Shown: piece by piece, positions 15,213-24,396 of the stretch
Layout: every line of letters starts with the position of its first letter
Numbering within the stretch: the stretch's first letter is position 1
Assembly (NCBI GenBank): GCA_963769585.1
Contig: CAVYMJ010000006.1
Location: 2,046,001 to 2,110,000, forward strand
Direction: 5' to 3'
DNA length: 64,000 bases
From: SSC3 sp963769585
Lineage (GTDB): Bacteria; Actinomycetota; Actinomycetes; Propionibacteriales; Nocardioidaceae
Translations under genes and position numbers: made by a program
Notes under the pieces: model-generated
Database searches by the model: none
Told to the model about the DNA's origin: nothing
The model's input: the letters and a program-made list of their open reading frames with translations, nothing else

Positions 15213-16759
15213 CAGGACTTCCCGGGGTCGTCGTCGTCCCAACCCCACGGGTCGTCCTCGCCGCCAACCTCGCGAAGCTCGTCGAGCTCCACGCCGTCGC
15301 CGGTCGCCAGTCGTCGGGCGACATCGGCGCGCGCCTCGTGCTCAGCCCGCTCAGGGAACTCCGCGTCGATGGACTTGCGGCGGTCCACAGCCGGCCGGTC
15401 CTCGCGGAACCGCACGTCCTGGCCGCGTCGGCTGCCGAGGATGGAGGCCCCGGCGTCAACCATGGGCTTGAAGTCGAAGACGACAGCGTTCTCCTCGGCG
15501 CCGATGATGACCGCGTCACCCTCCGCCGCGCCGAGCGCGAGCAGCTTGTCCTCGACGCCGAGCCTGTTGAGCCGGTCGGCCAGAAAGCCGACCGCCTCGT
15601 CGTTGGAGAAGTCCGTCTGACGCACCCAGCGCTCGGGCTTCTCACCGCGCACCCGCCAGCCGTCCCTGGTCTGCTCGATGGTGAAGTCCGGCGCACCCCT
15701 GCTGCTGGCCGGGCGCAACACGATGCGCGTGGCCTCGACCGCCGGCTTGGCCGTCCGGGTCTCGGAGACGAGCTCGGCCATGGCGAAGGAGAGCTGGCGT
15801 AGGCCCTCGTGGCTGGCGGCCGACACCGGGAATACCCGCAACCCCCGCGCCTGGAAGTCCTCCAGGGTGATGTCGGCGAGGTCGCGCCCGTCCGGCACGT
15901 CCACCTTGTTCAGCGCCACGATGCGCGGCCTGTCCTCCAAGCCGCCGTACTTCGCGAGCTCACGCTCGATCACGTCGAGGTCCTCGATCGGGTTCCGACC
16001 CGGCTCCATGGTCGCCATGTCGATCACGTGCACCAGCGCCGCGCACCGCTCGACGTGGCGCAGGAAGTCGTGGCCGAGCCCTCGGCCCTCGGCCGCGCCC
16101 TCGATGAGACCCGGTACGTCGGCCACGGTGAACGTGGTCTCGCCAGCGGTGACGACGCCGAGGTTGGGCACCAGCGTGGTGAAGGGGTAATCGGCGATCT
16201 TGGGGCGGGCTCGGCTCAGCGCCGCGATCAGGCTGGACTTGCCAGCACTGGGGAAGCCGACCAGGCCAATGTCGGCGACGACCTTGAGCTCGAGGGTGAT
16301 CTCGCGGTCGTCACCGGGCTCACCGAGCAGGGCGAAGCCGGGAGCCTTGCGCTTAGAGCTCGCCAGTGCCGCGTTGCCCAGGCCCCCTCGGCCGCCCTCG
16401 GCCACCACCAGCTCGGTGCCGGCTCCGACGAGGTCCGCCAGCACCTTCCCGGCTGAGTCGGTGACCACCGTCCCATCAGGAACCGAGAGGACCAGGTCTG
16501 ATCCGTGTCCGCCGTTCTTGTGAGCGCCGGCGCCGTGCCCGCCGTGCTCGGCTCGCCGTACGGCGTTGTGGTGGTAGTCCACCAGCGTCGTGACGTCGGG
16601 GTCCACCCGCAGGATCACGCTCCCCCCGGGACCGCCGTTCCCTCCGTCCGGGCCGCCGAGCGGCTTGAACTTCTCCCGGTGGACGGATGCGACGCCGTTG
16701 CCACCACGCCCGGCGGTGACCTGCAACACCACACGGTCGACGAACGTGGGGACTGCCAC
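15212..16759 (-). CDS. obg: GTPase Obg/CgtA
   Basis: 515-residue essential GTPase involved in 50S ribosome assembly and stress control. The N-terminal glycine-rich Obg fold occupies about residues 1-160 (GGRGGNG and GGPDGGNGGPGG patches). The G domain includes GFPSAGKSSL (P-loop), DVPGLIEGA (G3) and NKVDVPD (G4). The C-terminal OCT domain is followed by an acidic tail ending in DDPWGWDDDDPGKS. Start GTG 16759 follows AAGGAG at good spacing and gives the normal N-terminus MAVPTFVDRV; the upstream extension would run into the rpmA terminator. Confidence 0.95.
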   Translation of the reverse strand: MAVPTFVDRVVLQVTAGRGGNGVASVHREKFKPLGGPDGGNGGPGGSVILRVDPDVTTLVDYHHNAVRRAEHGGHGAGAHKNGGHGSDLVLSVPDGTVVTDSAGKVLADLVGAGTELVVAEGGRGGLGNAALASSKRKAPGFALLGEPGDDREITLELKVVADIGLVGFPSAGKSSLIAALSRARPKIADYPFTTLVPNLGVVTAGETTFTVADVPGLIEGAAEGRGLGHDFLRHVERCAALVHVIDMATMEPGRNPIEDLDVIERELAKYGGLEDRPRIVALNKVDVPDGRDLADITLEDFQARGLRVFPVSAASHEGLRQLSFAMAELVSETRTAKPAVEATRIVLRPASSRGAPDFTIEQTRDGWRVRGEKPERWVRQTDFSNDEAVGFLADRLNRLGVEDKLLALGAAEGDAVIIGAEENAVVFDFKPMVDAGASILGSRRGQDVRFREDRPAVDRRKSIDAEFPERAEHEARADVARRLATGDGVELDELREVGGEDDPWGWDDDDPGKS

Positions 16760-16787
16760 GGCGGACTCCTTAGACCTGGAAATCGAA

Positions 16788-16820
16788 AGAGGCGCCCCGC
16801 TCACTCAGCGGGACGCCTCT
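16788..16820 (-). terminator. Terminator-like hairpin between rpmA and obg
   Basis: On the leftward transcript AGAGGCGTCCCGCT pairs with AGCGGGGCGCCTCT around loop GAGTG (one wobble), followed by TTCGATTTCC. It lies 27 bases after the rpmA stop and 28 bases before the obg start. It would end or reduce transcription from the ribosomal-protein genes into obg, adjusting their relative output. Confidence 0.7.
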
Positions 16821-16846
16821 CGAAAGAAACAGCTAGCCGGCTGAGC

Positions 16847-17104
16847 TCACTCAGCGGTCGGCAGGATGTTGACGACGCGGCGGCCGCGCCTGGTACCGAA
16901 CTCCACGTTGCCCGCAACGAGCGCGAACAGCGTGTCGTCGCCACCGCGACCGACACCGGAGCCGGGGTGGAAGTGCGTGCCGCGCTGGCGGACGATGATC
17001 TCGCCCGCGTTGACGAGCTGACCGCCGTAGCGCTTGACGCCAAGCCTCTGGGAGTTCGAGTCGCGACCGTTCTTGGTCGAGGCTGCGCCCTTCTTGTGAG
17101 CCAT
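16847..17104 (-). CDS. rpmA: 50S ribosomal protein bL27
   Basis: 85-residue ribosomal protein of the peptidyl-transferase region. The sequence starts MAHKKGAASTKNGRDSNSQR and includes GGQLVNAGEIIVRQRGTHFH, both highly conserved. There is no Firmicute-type N-terminal extension needing cleavage. It lies 69 bases after rplU. Confidence 0.98.
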   Translation of the reverse strand: MAHKKGAASTKNGRDSNSQRLGVKRYGGQLVNAGEIIVRQRGTHFHPGSGVGRGGDDTLFALVAGNVEFGTRRGRRVVNILPTAE

Positions 17105-17173
17105 GATGCTGTCCTTCGTGGTTGGTGCCCGGCGGGGTTCAGGTGGCGGCCCGCGGGCCGTCCCGGATGTGGG

Positions 17174-17482
17174 CTAAGCCTTGATTGCGGTGACCTTTAC
17201 CTGGGTGTACTTCTGTCGGTGACCCTGACGCTTGCGGTAACCGGTCTTGTTCTTGAACTTCAGGATGGTGATCTTCGGGCCCTTGGTGCCACCGAGCACC
17301 TCGACGGTCACCGACGCCTTGGCGAGCTTGTCAGCCGCCGAGGTGACCTGCTCGCCGTCGACGAGGAGAAGCACCGGAAGCGTGACGGACTCGCCGACCT
17401 GGGTCGAGATCTTGTCGATCTCGATGACGTCGCCAACAGAGACCTTCTGCTGGATGGCGCCACTGCGCACGATCGCGTACAC
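17174..17482 (-). CDS. rplU: 50S ribosomal protein bL21
   Basis: 102-residue protein binding 23S rRNA. It begins MYAIVRSGAIQQKVSVGD and ends GHRQKYTQVKVTAIKA; FKNKTGYRKRQGHRQ is the conserved basic loop. The start is GTG 17482, giving the standard N-terminus; the frame is open upstream but encodes unrelated Arg/Ser-rich sequence. Adjacent to rpmA as in nearly all bacteria. Confidence 0.97.
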   Translation of the reverse strand: MYAIVRSGAIQQKVSVGDVIEIDKISTQVGESVTLPVLLLVDGEQVTSAADKLAKASVTVEVLGGTKGPKITILKFKNKTGYRKRQGHRQKYTQVKVTAIKA

Positions 17483-17654
17483 CGCGGACTCACTCTCATT
17501 CGTCGGACTACTAAGTTCTCTTGTGCCGCAGTCGCGCCCGCGCACACGGCCCAGGTTCGGGGAGGGAGCGGGATCGTCGACACGCGACAGCGGGCGCGCA
17601 GGAGCACACCGAGGGTCAAGTCTACGGACTGCGCTCCCGCCGGTCAAAACAGCC

Positions 17655-20567
17655 TCAGCGCTTGCGGGCGCCCTTCTTCTTGATCGGCACGTGTGCCGGG
17701 GCCGCGGAGTCGTGCTCCTCGAGCTCGGGGATGTCGAGTGTCTGGGTCTGCGAACCGGTCTCGACCGGCTTGGGCGGGCCGGCGGCACGTCGGGCGCTGA
17801 CCCGGCGAACCGAGGTAACGACCTTCGGGGCAGCCTGAACCACCGGCTCGGCGGCAGGCTCCGGCTCACGGGTCACCTCGGCCTCGGGCGTGGACTCGGG
17901 CTCGCGGGACTCGGCCTCACGCGTGGACTCGGGCTCACGGGTCACCTCGGCCTCGGGCGTGGACTCGGGCTCGCGGGACTCGGCCTCACGCGTGGACTCG
18001 GGCTCGCGGGACTCGGCCTCAGGCGTGGACTCTGGCTCGCGGGACTCGGGCTCGAAGGACTCCGCCGGCAGGTCTGCGGGCCGGGTCTCCTCCGATGGGG
18101 TCTCGACGGAGTCGCCATCCAGCTGCTCGGTCTCGGAGCTGTCCTCGTGGCGTGCCATCGCCGCGATGACTGCCGGGCTCGGCGGGCGCGGTGACCTGCC
18201 GTTGTCTCCGGGGGCTGGAGCCTCGTCGGAGCCACCCTTGCCCCGACCACGGTTCCGGCGCGAGCGGCGAGGCTCTTCGTCGGACTTCTTCTTCTGCTCC
18301 ACCGGCTCGTGGTGAGTGATCAGCCCCCGACCCTGACAGTGGTCGCAGTTCTCGCTGAACGCCTCCAGCAGCCCGGTGCCGATGCGCTTGCGGGTCATCT
18401 GCACCAGCCCGAGCGACGTCACCTCGGCGACCTGGTGCCGGGTGCGGTCACGGCCCAGGCACTCGACCAGCCGGCGCAGCACCAGGTCACGGTTGCTCTC
18501 CAGGACCATGTCGATGAAGTCGACGACGATGATGCCGCCGATGTCGCGCAGCCGCAGCTGGCGGACCATCTCCTCAGCAGCCTCGAGGTTGTTCTTGGTC
18601 ACCGTCTCCTCGAGGTTGCCACCCGAGCCGGTGAACTTGCCCGTGTTGACGTCGACGACCGTCATCGCCTCGGTCCGGTCGATGATCAGCGAGCCACCCG
18701 AGGGCAGCCACACCTTCCGGTCGAGGCCCTTGGCGATCTGCTCGTCGATGCGGTACGCCGAGAAGGCGTCGCCGTCCTCGTGCCTCTCGACCCGCTCGGC
18801 AAGGTCCGGCGCGATGTTCTCGACATACGCGCTGACTGTCTCCCATGCCTCGTCACCGGAGATGACGAGCTTGGCGAAGTCCTCGGTGAACAGGTCCCGG
18901 ACCACCTTGAGCGTCAGGTCGGGCTCCCCGTAGAGCAGCTGCGGTGCGTTTCCGCCCTCGACCTGCTTCTCGATCTCGACCCAGCGCGCCTTGAGCCGCT
19001 CGACGTCACGGGTGAGCTCGTCCTCGGAGGCTCCCTCGGCCGCCGTACGCACGATGACGCCCGCGGTCTCGGGGACGATCTCCTTGAGCAGCGTCTTGAG
19101 ACGGTTGCGCTCGGTGTCGGGAAGCTTGCGCGAGATGCCACTGGTGGTGCCGTCCGGCACGTACACCAGGAAGCGACCGGGGAGGCTGATCTGGCTGGTC
19201 AGCCGTGCGCCCTTGTGCCCCATCGGGTCCTTGCTGACCTGTACCAGGATGGACTGACCGGACTTGAGCACCGCCTCGATCTTGCGCTGCGAGCCGTCCT
19301 TGGCGCCCAGGGCGTCCCAGTTGACCTCGCCGGCGTAGAGCACCGCGTTGCGGCCCTTGCCGATGTCGATGAAGGCCGCCTCCATCGAGGGCAGCACGTT
19401 CTGGACCCGGCCGAGGTAGACGTTCCCGATCAGGGAGGTCTGCGACTCGCGGGCCACGTAGTGCTCGACGAGCACCTTGTCCTCGAGAACGGCGATCTGG
19501 GTGAGGTCCTTGCGCTGGCGGATGACCATGACCCGGTCCACGGCCTCGCGACGGGCCAGGAACTCGGCCTCGCTGATGATCGGTGCGCGGCGCCGACCGG
19601 CCTCGCGGCCCTCACGGCGGCGCTGCTTCTTGGCCTCGAGCCTGGTGGAGCCGGTGAAGCCGGCGATCTCGTCGTCGGCGCTGCGGCCCTGGCGGACACG
19701 GGTGACCGTATTGGAGGGGTCGTCCGAGGATCCCCCGCGCGACTCTCCGGCACGGGCACGAACCCGGCGGCGGCGGGTCGAGGGACCGTCGCCACCTTCC
19801 TCACCGTCGCGGGCACCCTGGGCGTCGTCATCGGACTGGTCGTCGGCGCCGTCGTCGTCGCCGTCGCCACCACCTGGCTTGCGGCGCCGGCGTCCGCCGC
19901 GACGCCTGCGGCGACGGGCAGCGCCCTCGGCCGTCTCGTCGTCAGGACCTTCGCCGTCCCCGGCGTCGGTCGGCTCATCGCTGGAGCCGTCGGCGGACTC
20001 ATCCTCGCGAGTCGCACTCTTCTTGGCCGCGGTCTTCTTCGCCGCGGTTTTCTTCGCGGGAGCCTTTGCCTGCCGCTCCGCGCCGGCGGGCTCACCGGCC
20101 CGCTCACTGGTCTGCTCACCGGCCTGCTCACCGGTCTGCTTGCTGGTCTGCTTGCTGGTTGACCTGCCGGTGGACCTGGCCGCCTCGCCCGGGACGGGCT
20201 CGGGCGCCTTGAACAGGAGCATCGTCCCCGCGCCGGTGGCCCCGGCCGGGGCCTCCTGGGTCTGCTGCGAGGTGGGTTCGGCCTTGGCGCCGGCCTTCTT
20301 GGCCGGAGCCCGCTTGGCCGCGGACTTCTTCACCGGGCCGGCGGCCTGTGCGGCGGCCTCGGTGTCCGGCGCGATTGCCTCGGTCTTGGGGTCCGCGGTC
20401 TTGGCGGGGGCCTTCTTCGCGGCGGCCTTCTTGGCGGGGGCCTTCTTCGCCGCAGCCTTCTTGGCGGGCGCCTTCTTGGCCGCCGCCTTCTTGGCCGCCG
20501 GAGCCTGGGCAGCGGGCTCGGTAGTGCTTTCCGGGGTGGTATCGACGGTGGTGTCGTCGTCGAGCAT
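17655..20567 (-). CDS. rne: Ribonuclease E/G with long low-complexity termini
   Basis: 970-residue endoribonuclease for rRNA processing and mRNA decay. The catalytic core (about residues 350-770) has the S1 domain (SLIGNVYLGRVQNVLPSMEA), the two catalytic acidic motifs VVDVNTGKFTG and VVDFIDMVLESNRDLV, and the Zn-link CDHCQGRG. The first ~340 residues are disordered: Lys/Ala/Pro repeats (AAKKAPAKKA), Ser/Gln/Thr/Glu-rich stretches and a basic-acidic RRRRRGGRRRRK segment. The C-terminal ~200 residues hold REPESTPEAES-type repeats. Both tails probably form RNA- or protein-binding scaffolds, as known for actinobacterial RNase E. Confidence 0.94.
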   Translation of the reverse strand: MLDDDTTVDTTPESTTEPAAQAPAAKKAAAKKAPAKKAAAKKAPAKKAAAKKAPAKTADPKTEAIAPDTEAAAQAAGPVKKSAAKRAPAKKAGAKAEPTSQQTQEAPAGATGAGTMLLFKAPEPVPGEAARSTGRSTSKQTSKQTGEQAGEQTSERAGEPAGAERQAKAPAKKTAAKKTAAKKSATREDESADGSSDEPTDAGDGEGPDDETAEGAARRRRRRGGRRRRKPGGGDGDDDGADDQSDDDAQGARDGEEGGDGPSTRRRRVRARAGESRGGSSDDPSNTVTRVRQGRSADDEIAGFTGSTRLEAKKQRRREGREAGRRRAPIISEAEFLARREAVDRVMVIRQRKDLTQIAVLEDKVLVEHYVARESQTSLIGNVYLGRVQNVLPSMEAAFIDIGKGRNAVLYAGEVNWDALGAKDGSQRKIEAVLKSGQSILVQVSKDPMGHKGARLTSQISLPGRFLVYVPDGTTSGISRKLPDTERNRLKTLLKEIVPETAGVIVRTAAEGASEDELTRDVERLKARWVEIEKQVEGGNAPQLLYGEPDLTLKVVRDLFTEDFAKLVISGDEAWETVSAYVENIAPDLAERVERHEDGDAFSAYRIDEQIAKGLDRKVWLPSGGSLIIDRTEAMTVVDVNTGKFTGSGGNLEETVTKNNLEAAEEMVRQLRLRDIGGIIVVDFIDMVLESNRDLVLRRLVECLGRDRTRHQVAEVTSLGLVQMTRKRIGTGLLEAFSENCDHCQGRGLITHHEPVEQKKKSDEEPRRSRRNRGRGKGGSDEAPAPGDNGRSPRPPSPAVIAAMARHEDSSETEQLDGDSVETPSEETRPADLPAESFEPESREPESTPEAESREPESTREAESREPESTPEAEVTREPESTREAESREPESTPEAEVTREPEPAAEPVVQAAPKVVTSVRRVSARRAAGPPKPVETGSQTQTLDIPELEEHDSAAPAHVPIKKKGARKR
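17868..18060 (-). repeat. In-frame tandem repeats in the rne 3' region
   Basis: About five imperfect tandem units of 30-36 bp encoding REPEST(P/R)EAES or REPESTPEAEVT. The DNA copies are nearly identical, so slippage or recombination length variation is likely. The result is an acidic disordered linker in RNase E. Confidence 0.85.
20396..20510 (-). repeat. In-frame tandem repeats near the rne start
   Basis: Three to four ~30-bp units encoding AAKKAPAKKA, alternating AAKKA and APAKK. The product is a histone-H1-like basic tail. Unit copies differ by only a few bases. Confidence 0.85.
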
Positions 20568-20774
20568 GTGCTCTCCTAGGCGCCGGGTGCGCCTTCACGG
20601 CGGCACGCGGGGCGTGTCAGTCGTTCGGGCGGCGAACCGCCGAACGCAAGCTTGCGGGTGACGCTCGGCGCGGGCGCGGAGCGGCGGCGGCATCGTGAGG
20701 GAGGGTCCCCCACGGGGCAGCACCACCGGCAGAGACCGCGGTCAGCGGTGCGTCACCGTCGCTGTCACCAACAG

Positions 20775-21521
20775 TTACGTCGCGTCGCGGTCGCGGGCCA
20801 ATGGATCGCCCACCGTGCCGAACTCTTCGTCGATCGGACCTTGTGACAACCGCTGGAACAAAGCTGCGGCGCCACCAGGAAGTCCGGCCGTTTGGCGGAG
20901 TCCGGCGAGGATGTCGTCGGGTCTCACGGACGGCGTGCCGTGCCGTAGGACCATGTCGAGTATCGCACACTCCTCGACAGCCTCGCGGTTCATCGTCACG
21001 ACCATGGAGACGACTGCGGCGCGGCAGTCGAACTCACGCAGCCCTCGTTTGGTCATTCGCTCGACCTGGATCTCCTCCGCGGCCAGGAAGGCGTCCACCG
21101 GTGCCACCGCCTCGCCAGGGGGTACGTCGGGCAGTGTCACCAGCCAGCGACTGGCCTCCAGTCGCTCGGCGAGCGCGCCCCCGACGGAGGCCACGACCTC
21201 GAGCACGTCCAGCCCCTCGGGCAGCGCCTCGTCCAGCCGCTCGCGGATGAGACCTGGGTCCGCCACCTCGGCTAGGCCAATCTCGGCGTACTCGGCCTCG
21301 CTGGCCGCACCTGTCGGTGCGGCTCCGGCGTACGAGATCCGCGGGTGCGGGTTGAAGCCCGAGGAGTAGGCCATCGGAATGCGCGCGCGCACCAGCGCCC
21401 GCTCGAAGGCGCGCGAGAAGTCGCGGTGGCTGGTGAACCGGAGGCGGCCACGCTTCGCGTAGCGGATACGCAGCTTCTGCACCGGTGGCGCCTGTTGCTC
21501 GGGCTGCTCGCGCCCGGCCAT
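20775..21521 (-). CDS. TIGR03936 family protein (radical-SAM-linked, DUF2344)
   Basis: 248-residue cytoplasmic protein that in many bacteria is encoded next to, or fused to, the TIGR03960 radical SAM protein. The conserved opening is KLRIRYAKRGRLRFTSHRDF, followed by RALVRARIPMAYSSGFNPHP. The biochemical role is not established; the genomic pairing with RNase E and the radical SAM partner suggests RNA or ribosome modification. Start ATG 21521 was chosen because it places this motif near the N-terminus and lies 11 bases after the partner's stop. A longer frame upstream lies inside the partner and is spurious. Confidence 0.88.
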   Translation of the reverse strand: MAGREQPEQQAPPVQKLRIRYAKRGRLRFTSHRDFSRAFERALVRARIPMAYSSGFNPHPRISYAGAAPTGAASEAEYAEIGLAEVADPGLIRERLDEALPEGLDVLEVVASVGGALAERLEASRWLVTLPDVPPGEAVAPVDAFLAAEEIQVERMTKRGLREFDCRAAVVSMVVTMNREAVEECAILDMVLRHGTPSVRPDDILAGLRQTAGLPGGAAALFQRLSQGPIDEEFGTVGDPLARDRDAT

Positions 21522-21531
21522 CAGAGTTCTC

Positions 21532-23499
21532 TCATACGACGCTGAGCGGCAGGAGTGTCTTGTGCGTTGGGCCGATCTGGATCTCGGTGTCCAGCTGCGG
21601 GCAGACGCCGCAGTCGTAGCACGGCGTCCAGCGGCAGTCCTCGACCTCGACGTTGGAGTCGGGGTTGATCGCGTCCTGCCAGTCTTCCCAGAGCCAGTCC
21701 TTGTCCAGGCCGGAGTCCAGGTGGTCCCAGGGCAGCACCTCGGCGTACTCCCGCTCCCGGACCGTGTACCAGTCCAGGTCGACCGGGGTCCCGTCCAGCG
21801 TCCGCTCGGCAGCGGCCACCCAGCGGTCATAGCTGAAGTGCTCGCTCCAGCCGTCGAAACGCCCCCCGTCGCGCCAGACCTCCTCGATGATGCGTCCGAC
21901 ACGGCGGTCACCGCGCGAAAGCAGCCCTTCGATGATCCCGGGGCGGCCGTCGTGGTACCGGAAGCCGATCGCCTTGCCGTAACGGCGGTCCGCGCGCACG
22001 TCGTCACGCAGCTTCTTCAGCCGCTCGTCGGTGGTCTCCCAGTCGAGCTGCGAGGCCCATTGGAAGGGCGTGTGCGGCTTGGGCACGAAGCCACCGATGG
22101 AGACGGTGCAGCGGATGTCGTTGTGGCCGGAGACCTCACGGCCCTTGGCGATCACCTTCTTCGCGAGCGTCGCGATCTCCATGACGTCCTCGTCGGTCTC
22201 GGTCGGCAGTCCGCACATGAAGTAGAGCTTCACCTGCCTCCAGCCGTGCGAGTACGCCGTCGAGACGGTGCGGATCAGGTCCTCCTCGGTGACCATCTTG
22301 TTGATCACCTTGCGCATCCGCTCCGACCCACCCTCGGGAGCAAACGTCAGTCCGCTGCGCCGTCCGTTTCGGCTGAACTCGTTCGCCAAGGTGATGTTGA
22401 AGGCATCGACCCTCGTGCTCGGGAGCGACAGGGAGACGTTCGTGCCGTCGTACCGGTCCGCGAGCTGGTGCGCGATCTCGCCGATCTCGGTGTGGTCCGC
22501 CGAGCTCAGCGAGAGGAGACCGACCTCCTCGAAGCCGGACTTGCGGATGCCGTTCTCGACCATCGCACCGATCGTCTCGATCGAGCGCTCACGCACAGGA
22601 CGGGTGATCATGCCGGCCTGGCAGAAGCGACAACCCCTGGTGCAGCCGCGGAAGATCTCGACCGAGAAGCGCTCGTGAACCGTCTCGGCGAGCGGTACCA
22701 ACGGCTTGCGCGGGTAGGGCCAGGCATCGAGGTCCATCAGCGTGTGCTTGCTCACCCGCCACGGCACACCGGGACGGTTCGGGGCGACTCGCTGGATGCG
22801 CCCGTCCGGCAGGTAGGCGACGTCGTAGAACTTCGGTACGTAGACACCGCCGCTCACCGCCAGCCGTCGCAGCAGCTCGTCACGGCCGCCCGGGCTGCCC
22901 TCGGACTTCCACTCGGCGACCACGTCGGAGATCGCGAGCACAACCTCCTCGCCGTCGCCGAGCACGGCGGCGTCGATGAAGTCGGCGATCGGCTCGGGGT
23001 TGAACGCCGCGTGGCCGCCTGCCAGGACGATCGGGTCGTCGTCCGTTCGGTCCACGGCGTGCAGCGGGATCGCGGCCAGGTCCAGCGCGTTGAGCATGTT
23101 GGTGTAGCCGAGCTCGGTCGAGAAGGAGATCCCGAAGACGTCGAACGCCCTGACCGGGCGGTGCGAGTCGACGGTGAACTGCGGGATCTGGTTGTCCCGC
23201 AGTACCTTCTCCATGTCTGGCCACACGGAGTAGGTCCGCTCGGCCAGTACGCCTTCCCGTTCGTTGAGCACCTCGTAGAGGATCTGCACGCCCTGGTTGG
23301 GGAGGCCGACCTCGTAGGCGTCGGGATACATCAGCGCCCACCGGACCATGGGCGACGTGGTGTCGTCGCCCCAGTCCTTGATGGTGGAGTTGAGCTCGCC
23401 GCCGACGTACTGGATCGGCTTCTGCACCGTCGGCAGGAGCGGCTCCAGCCGGGGGAAGACCGATTCGGGGGAGCCCGGCGACGGGGCTGGGGTGGGCAT
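21532..23499 (-). CDS. TIGR03960 family B12-binding-type radical SAM protein
   Basis: 655-residue protein with an N-terminal B12-binding-like domain (about residues 30-230) and a radical SAM core containing FRGCTRGCRFCQAG, the CxxxCxxC that holds the 4Fe-4S cluster. A Cys cluster near the C-terminus (CRWTPCYDCGVCPQ) may bind a second metal centre. The family is strictly linked to TIGR03936 and often to rne and rplU, as here. The substrate is unknown. Start ATG 23499 is followed by a Pro/Ser-rich tail MPTPAPSPGSPES before SVFPRLEPLLPTVQKPIQY. Confidence 0.92.
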   Translation of the reverse strand: MPTPAPSPGSPESVFPRLEPLLPTVQKPIQYVGGELNSTIKDWGDDTTSPMVRWALMYPDAYEVGLPNQGVQILYEVLNEREGVLAERTYSVWPDMEKVLRDNQIPQFTVDSHRPVRAFDVFGISFSTELGYTNMLNALDLAAIPLHAVDRTDDDPIVLAGGHAAFNPEPIADFIDAAVLGDGEEVVLAISDVVAEWKSEGSPGGRDELLRRLAVSGGVYVPKFYDVAYLPDGRIQRVAPNRPGVPWRVSKHTLMDLDAWPYPRKPLVPLAETVHERFSVEIFRGCTRGCRFCQAGMITRPVRERSIETIGAMVENGIRKSGFEEVGLLSLSSADHTEIGEIAHQLADRYDGTNVSLSLPSTRVDAFNITLANEFSRNGRRSGLTFAPEGGSERMRKVINKMVTEEDLIRTVSTAYSHGWRQVKLYFMCGLPTETDEDVMEIATLAKKVIAKGREVSGHNDIRCTVSIGGFVPKPHTPFQWASQLDWETTDERLKKLRDDVRADRRYGKAIGFRYHDGRPGIIEGLLSRGDRRVGRIIEEVWRDGGRFDGWSEHFSYDRWVAAAERTLDGTPVDLDWYTVREREYAEVLPWDHLDSGLDKDWLWEDWQDAINPDSNVEVEDCRWTPCYDCGVCPQLDTEIQIGPTHKTLLPLSVV

Positions 23500-23551
23500 G
23501 CGAAAACCTCACAGGGCGGGGAAGTGTCACCCAAGGGTAACCGCCGGTGCG

Positions 23552-23710
23552 TCAGTCGCCGAGTTCCTCAAGTTCCCTGAGCGCGGCCTTGACCACCACC
23601 AGCTGTTCCTGCGCCAGGGCGACCATGTCCTCCAGCCCGGTCACACCGAAGCGGTTGGCCGTGTGCTGGACGTACTCGACGATGACGGGATCGATCTCTC
23701 GGTCGGTCAT
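23552..23710 (-). CDS. Small hypothetical protein, 52 residues
   Basis: ATG 23710 to stop 23552. Contains MTDREIDPVIVEYVQHTAN, then GLEDMVALAQEQLVVVKAAL and a Glu/Leu tail RELEELGD: a soluble amphipathic helical protein, likely a two-helix coiled coil. It lies 52 bases upstream of the TIGR03960 gene in the same direction and 23 bases after the next gene. I do not recognise a family. Codon use is like its neighbours, so I believe it is real. Confidence 0.6.
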   Translation of the reverse strand: MTDREIDPVIVEYVQHTANRFGVTGLEDMVALAQEQLVVVKAALRELEELGD

Positions 23711-23733
23711 GCGTCCGACCCTAGCGGCCCCCC

Positions 23734-24303
23734 CTACTCCTGCCAGTCGGCCCTTCGGCCGAAGGCAGCGAGCAGGTCGGTCTGTGGGTCGCCGGTTTCG
23801 TCCTGGTGAGCGGCGATCGCTCCGGCGGAGCGGTACATCTCCTCGTTGGCCGCGAACCACTGCGCGACGTCGGCTACCAGCTCAGCGTCCAGGTCGCGGG
23901 ACTGCCCGGTACCAGCCGCGAGGTCCCAGGCGTGGATCAGGTGGTCGGCTGACAGCTGGTAGAGGTACTCAGAGCTCGGCACGTCCCCGAACGACAGGTG
24001 CACGACCTCGCCTCGGGGTCCGCGCTCGTCCGCGGCAGCAGCCGCATCGGTCGAGGCGGCTCGGCCGCGCTCGACCGGGTCGTCCCCCAGCACGTCGCCG
24101 TCGAACTGGGTACCCACGTCGGCGATCGTCCTGCCCTCGAGCAGCGGTCGGGTCCAGAGCTCCTCGCCGACGACGTGATTGACCAGCGCGCGCACGTCCC
24201 ACTCCGAACAGGGCGTGCTGCTCCCCCACTGGCCGGGCTCGACCGCATCAAGCGTGCGTTGCCAGTTTTCGACGGTGCGGCGGTGCAGTTCGATCGCGTC
24301 CAT
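23734..24303 (-). CDS. TIGR03086-type putative metal-binding protein (DinB/MDMPI fold)
   Basis: 189-residue member of the DinB-like four-helix superfamily that includes mycothiol-dependent maleylpyruvate isomerase. The N-terminal helix MDAIELHRRTVENWQRTLDA, the SEWDVRALVNHVVGEELW motif (metal-binding His) and the later DHLIHAWDLAAGTG (second metal His) are typical. These proteins are thought to be mycothiol-dependent transferases or detoxification enzymes in actinobacteria. Start ATG 24303 matches family length; an upstream ATG at 24345 adds an unlikely tail. Confidence 0.82.
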   Translation of the reverse strand: MDAIELHRRTVENWQRTLDAVEPGQWGSSTPCSEWDVRALVNHVVGEELWTRPLLEGRTIADVGTQFDGDVLGDDPVERGRAASTDAAAAADERGPRGEVVHLSFGDVPSSEYLYQLSADHLIHAWDLAAGTGQSRDLDAELVADVAQWFAANEEMYRSAGAIAAHQDETGDPQTDLLAAFGRRADWQE

Positions 24304-24350
24304 GCGGCCAGCCTGCTCCCCAACGCCACGGATGCCAAGCCCCAAAGGGT

Positions 24351-24384
24351 GACGGCCCGCGCACCGGTCGGTGCGCGGGCCGTC
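24351..24384 (-). terminator. Perfect 16-bp hairpin after the subtilase gene
   Basis: Arms GACGGCCCGCGCACCG (24351-24366) and CGGTGCGCGGGCCGTC (24369-24384) form an uninterrupted GC-rich stem. It lies 12 bases downstream of the subtilase stop and before the next leftward gene. The U-run is absent; it probably acts as an actinobacterial GC-hairpin terminator. Confidence 0.7.
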
Positions 24385-24396
24385 AGATGAGGCGGG

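Noticed and set aside
17868..18060. Regular short repeats as a possible CRISPR array
   Set aside because: Units are contiguous, in frame with rne and have no unique spacers or cas genes.
18309..20162. A 617-codon open frame opposite rne
   Set aside because: Antisense shadow of RNase E; the end is an artificial GLLTGLL repeat caused by the rne tandem repeats.
21562..23580. A 672-codon open frame on the + strand opposite the radical SAM gene
   Set aside because: It is the mirror of the TIGR03960 gene; composition is low-complexity Val/Arg/Asp and no motif is visible.
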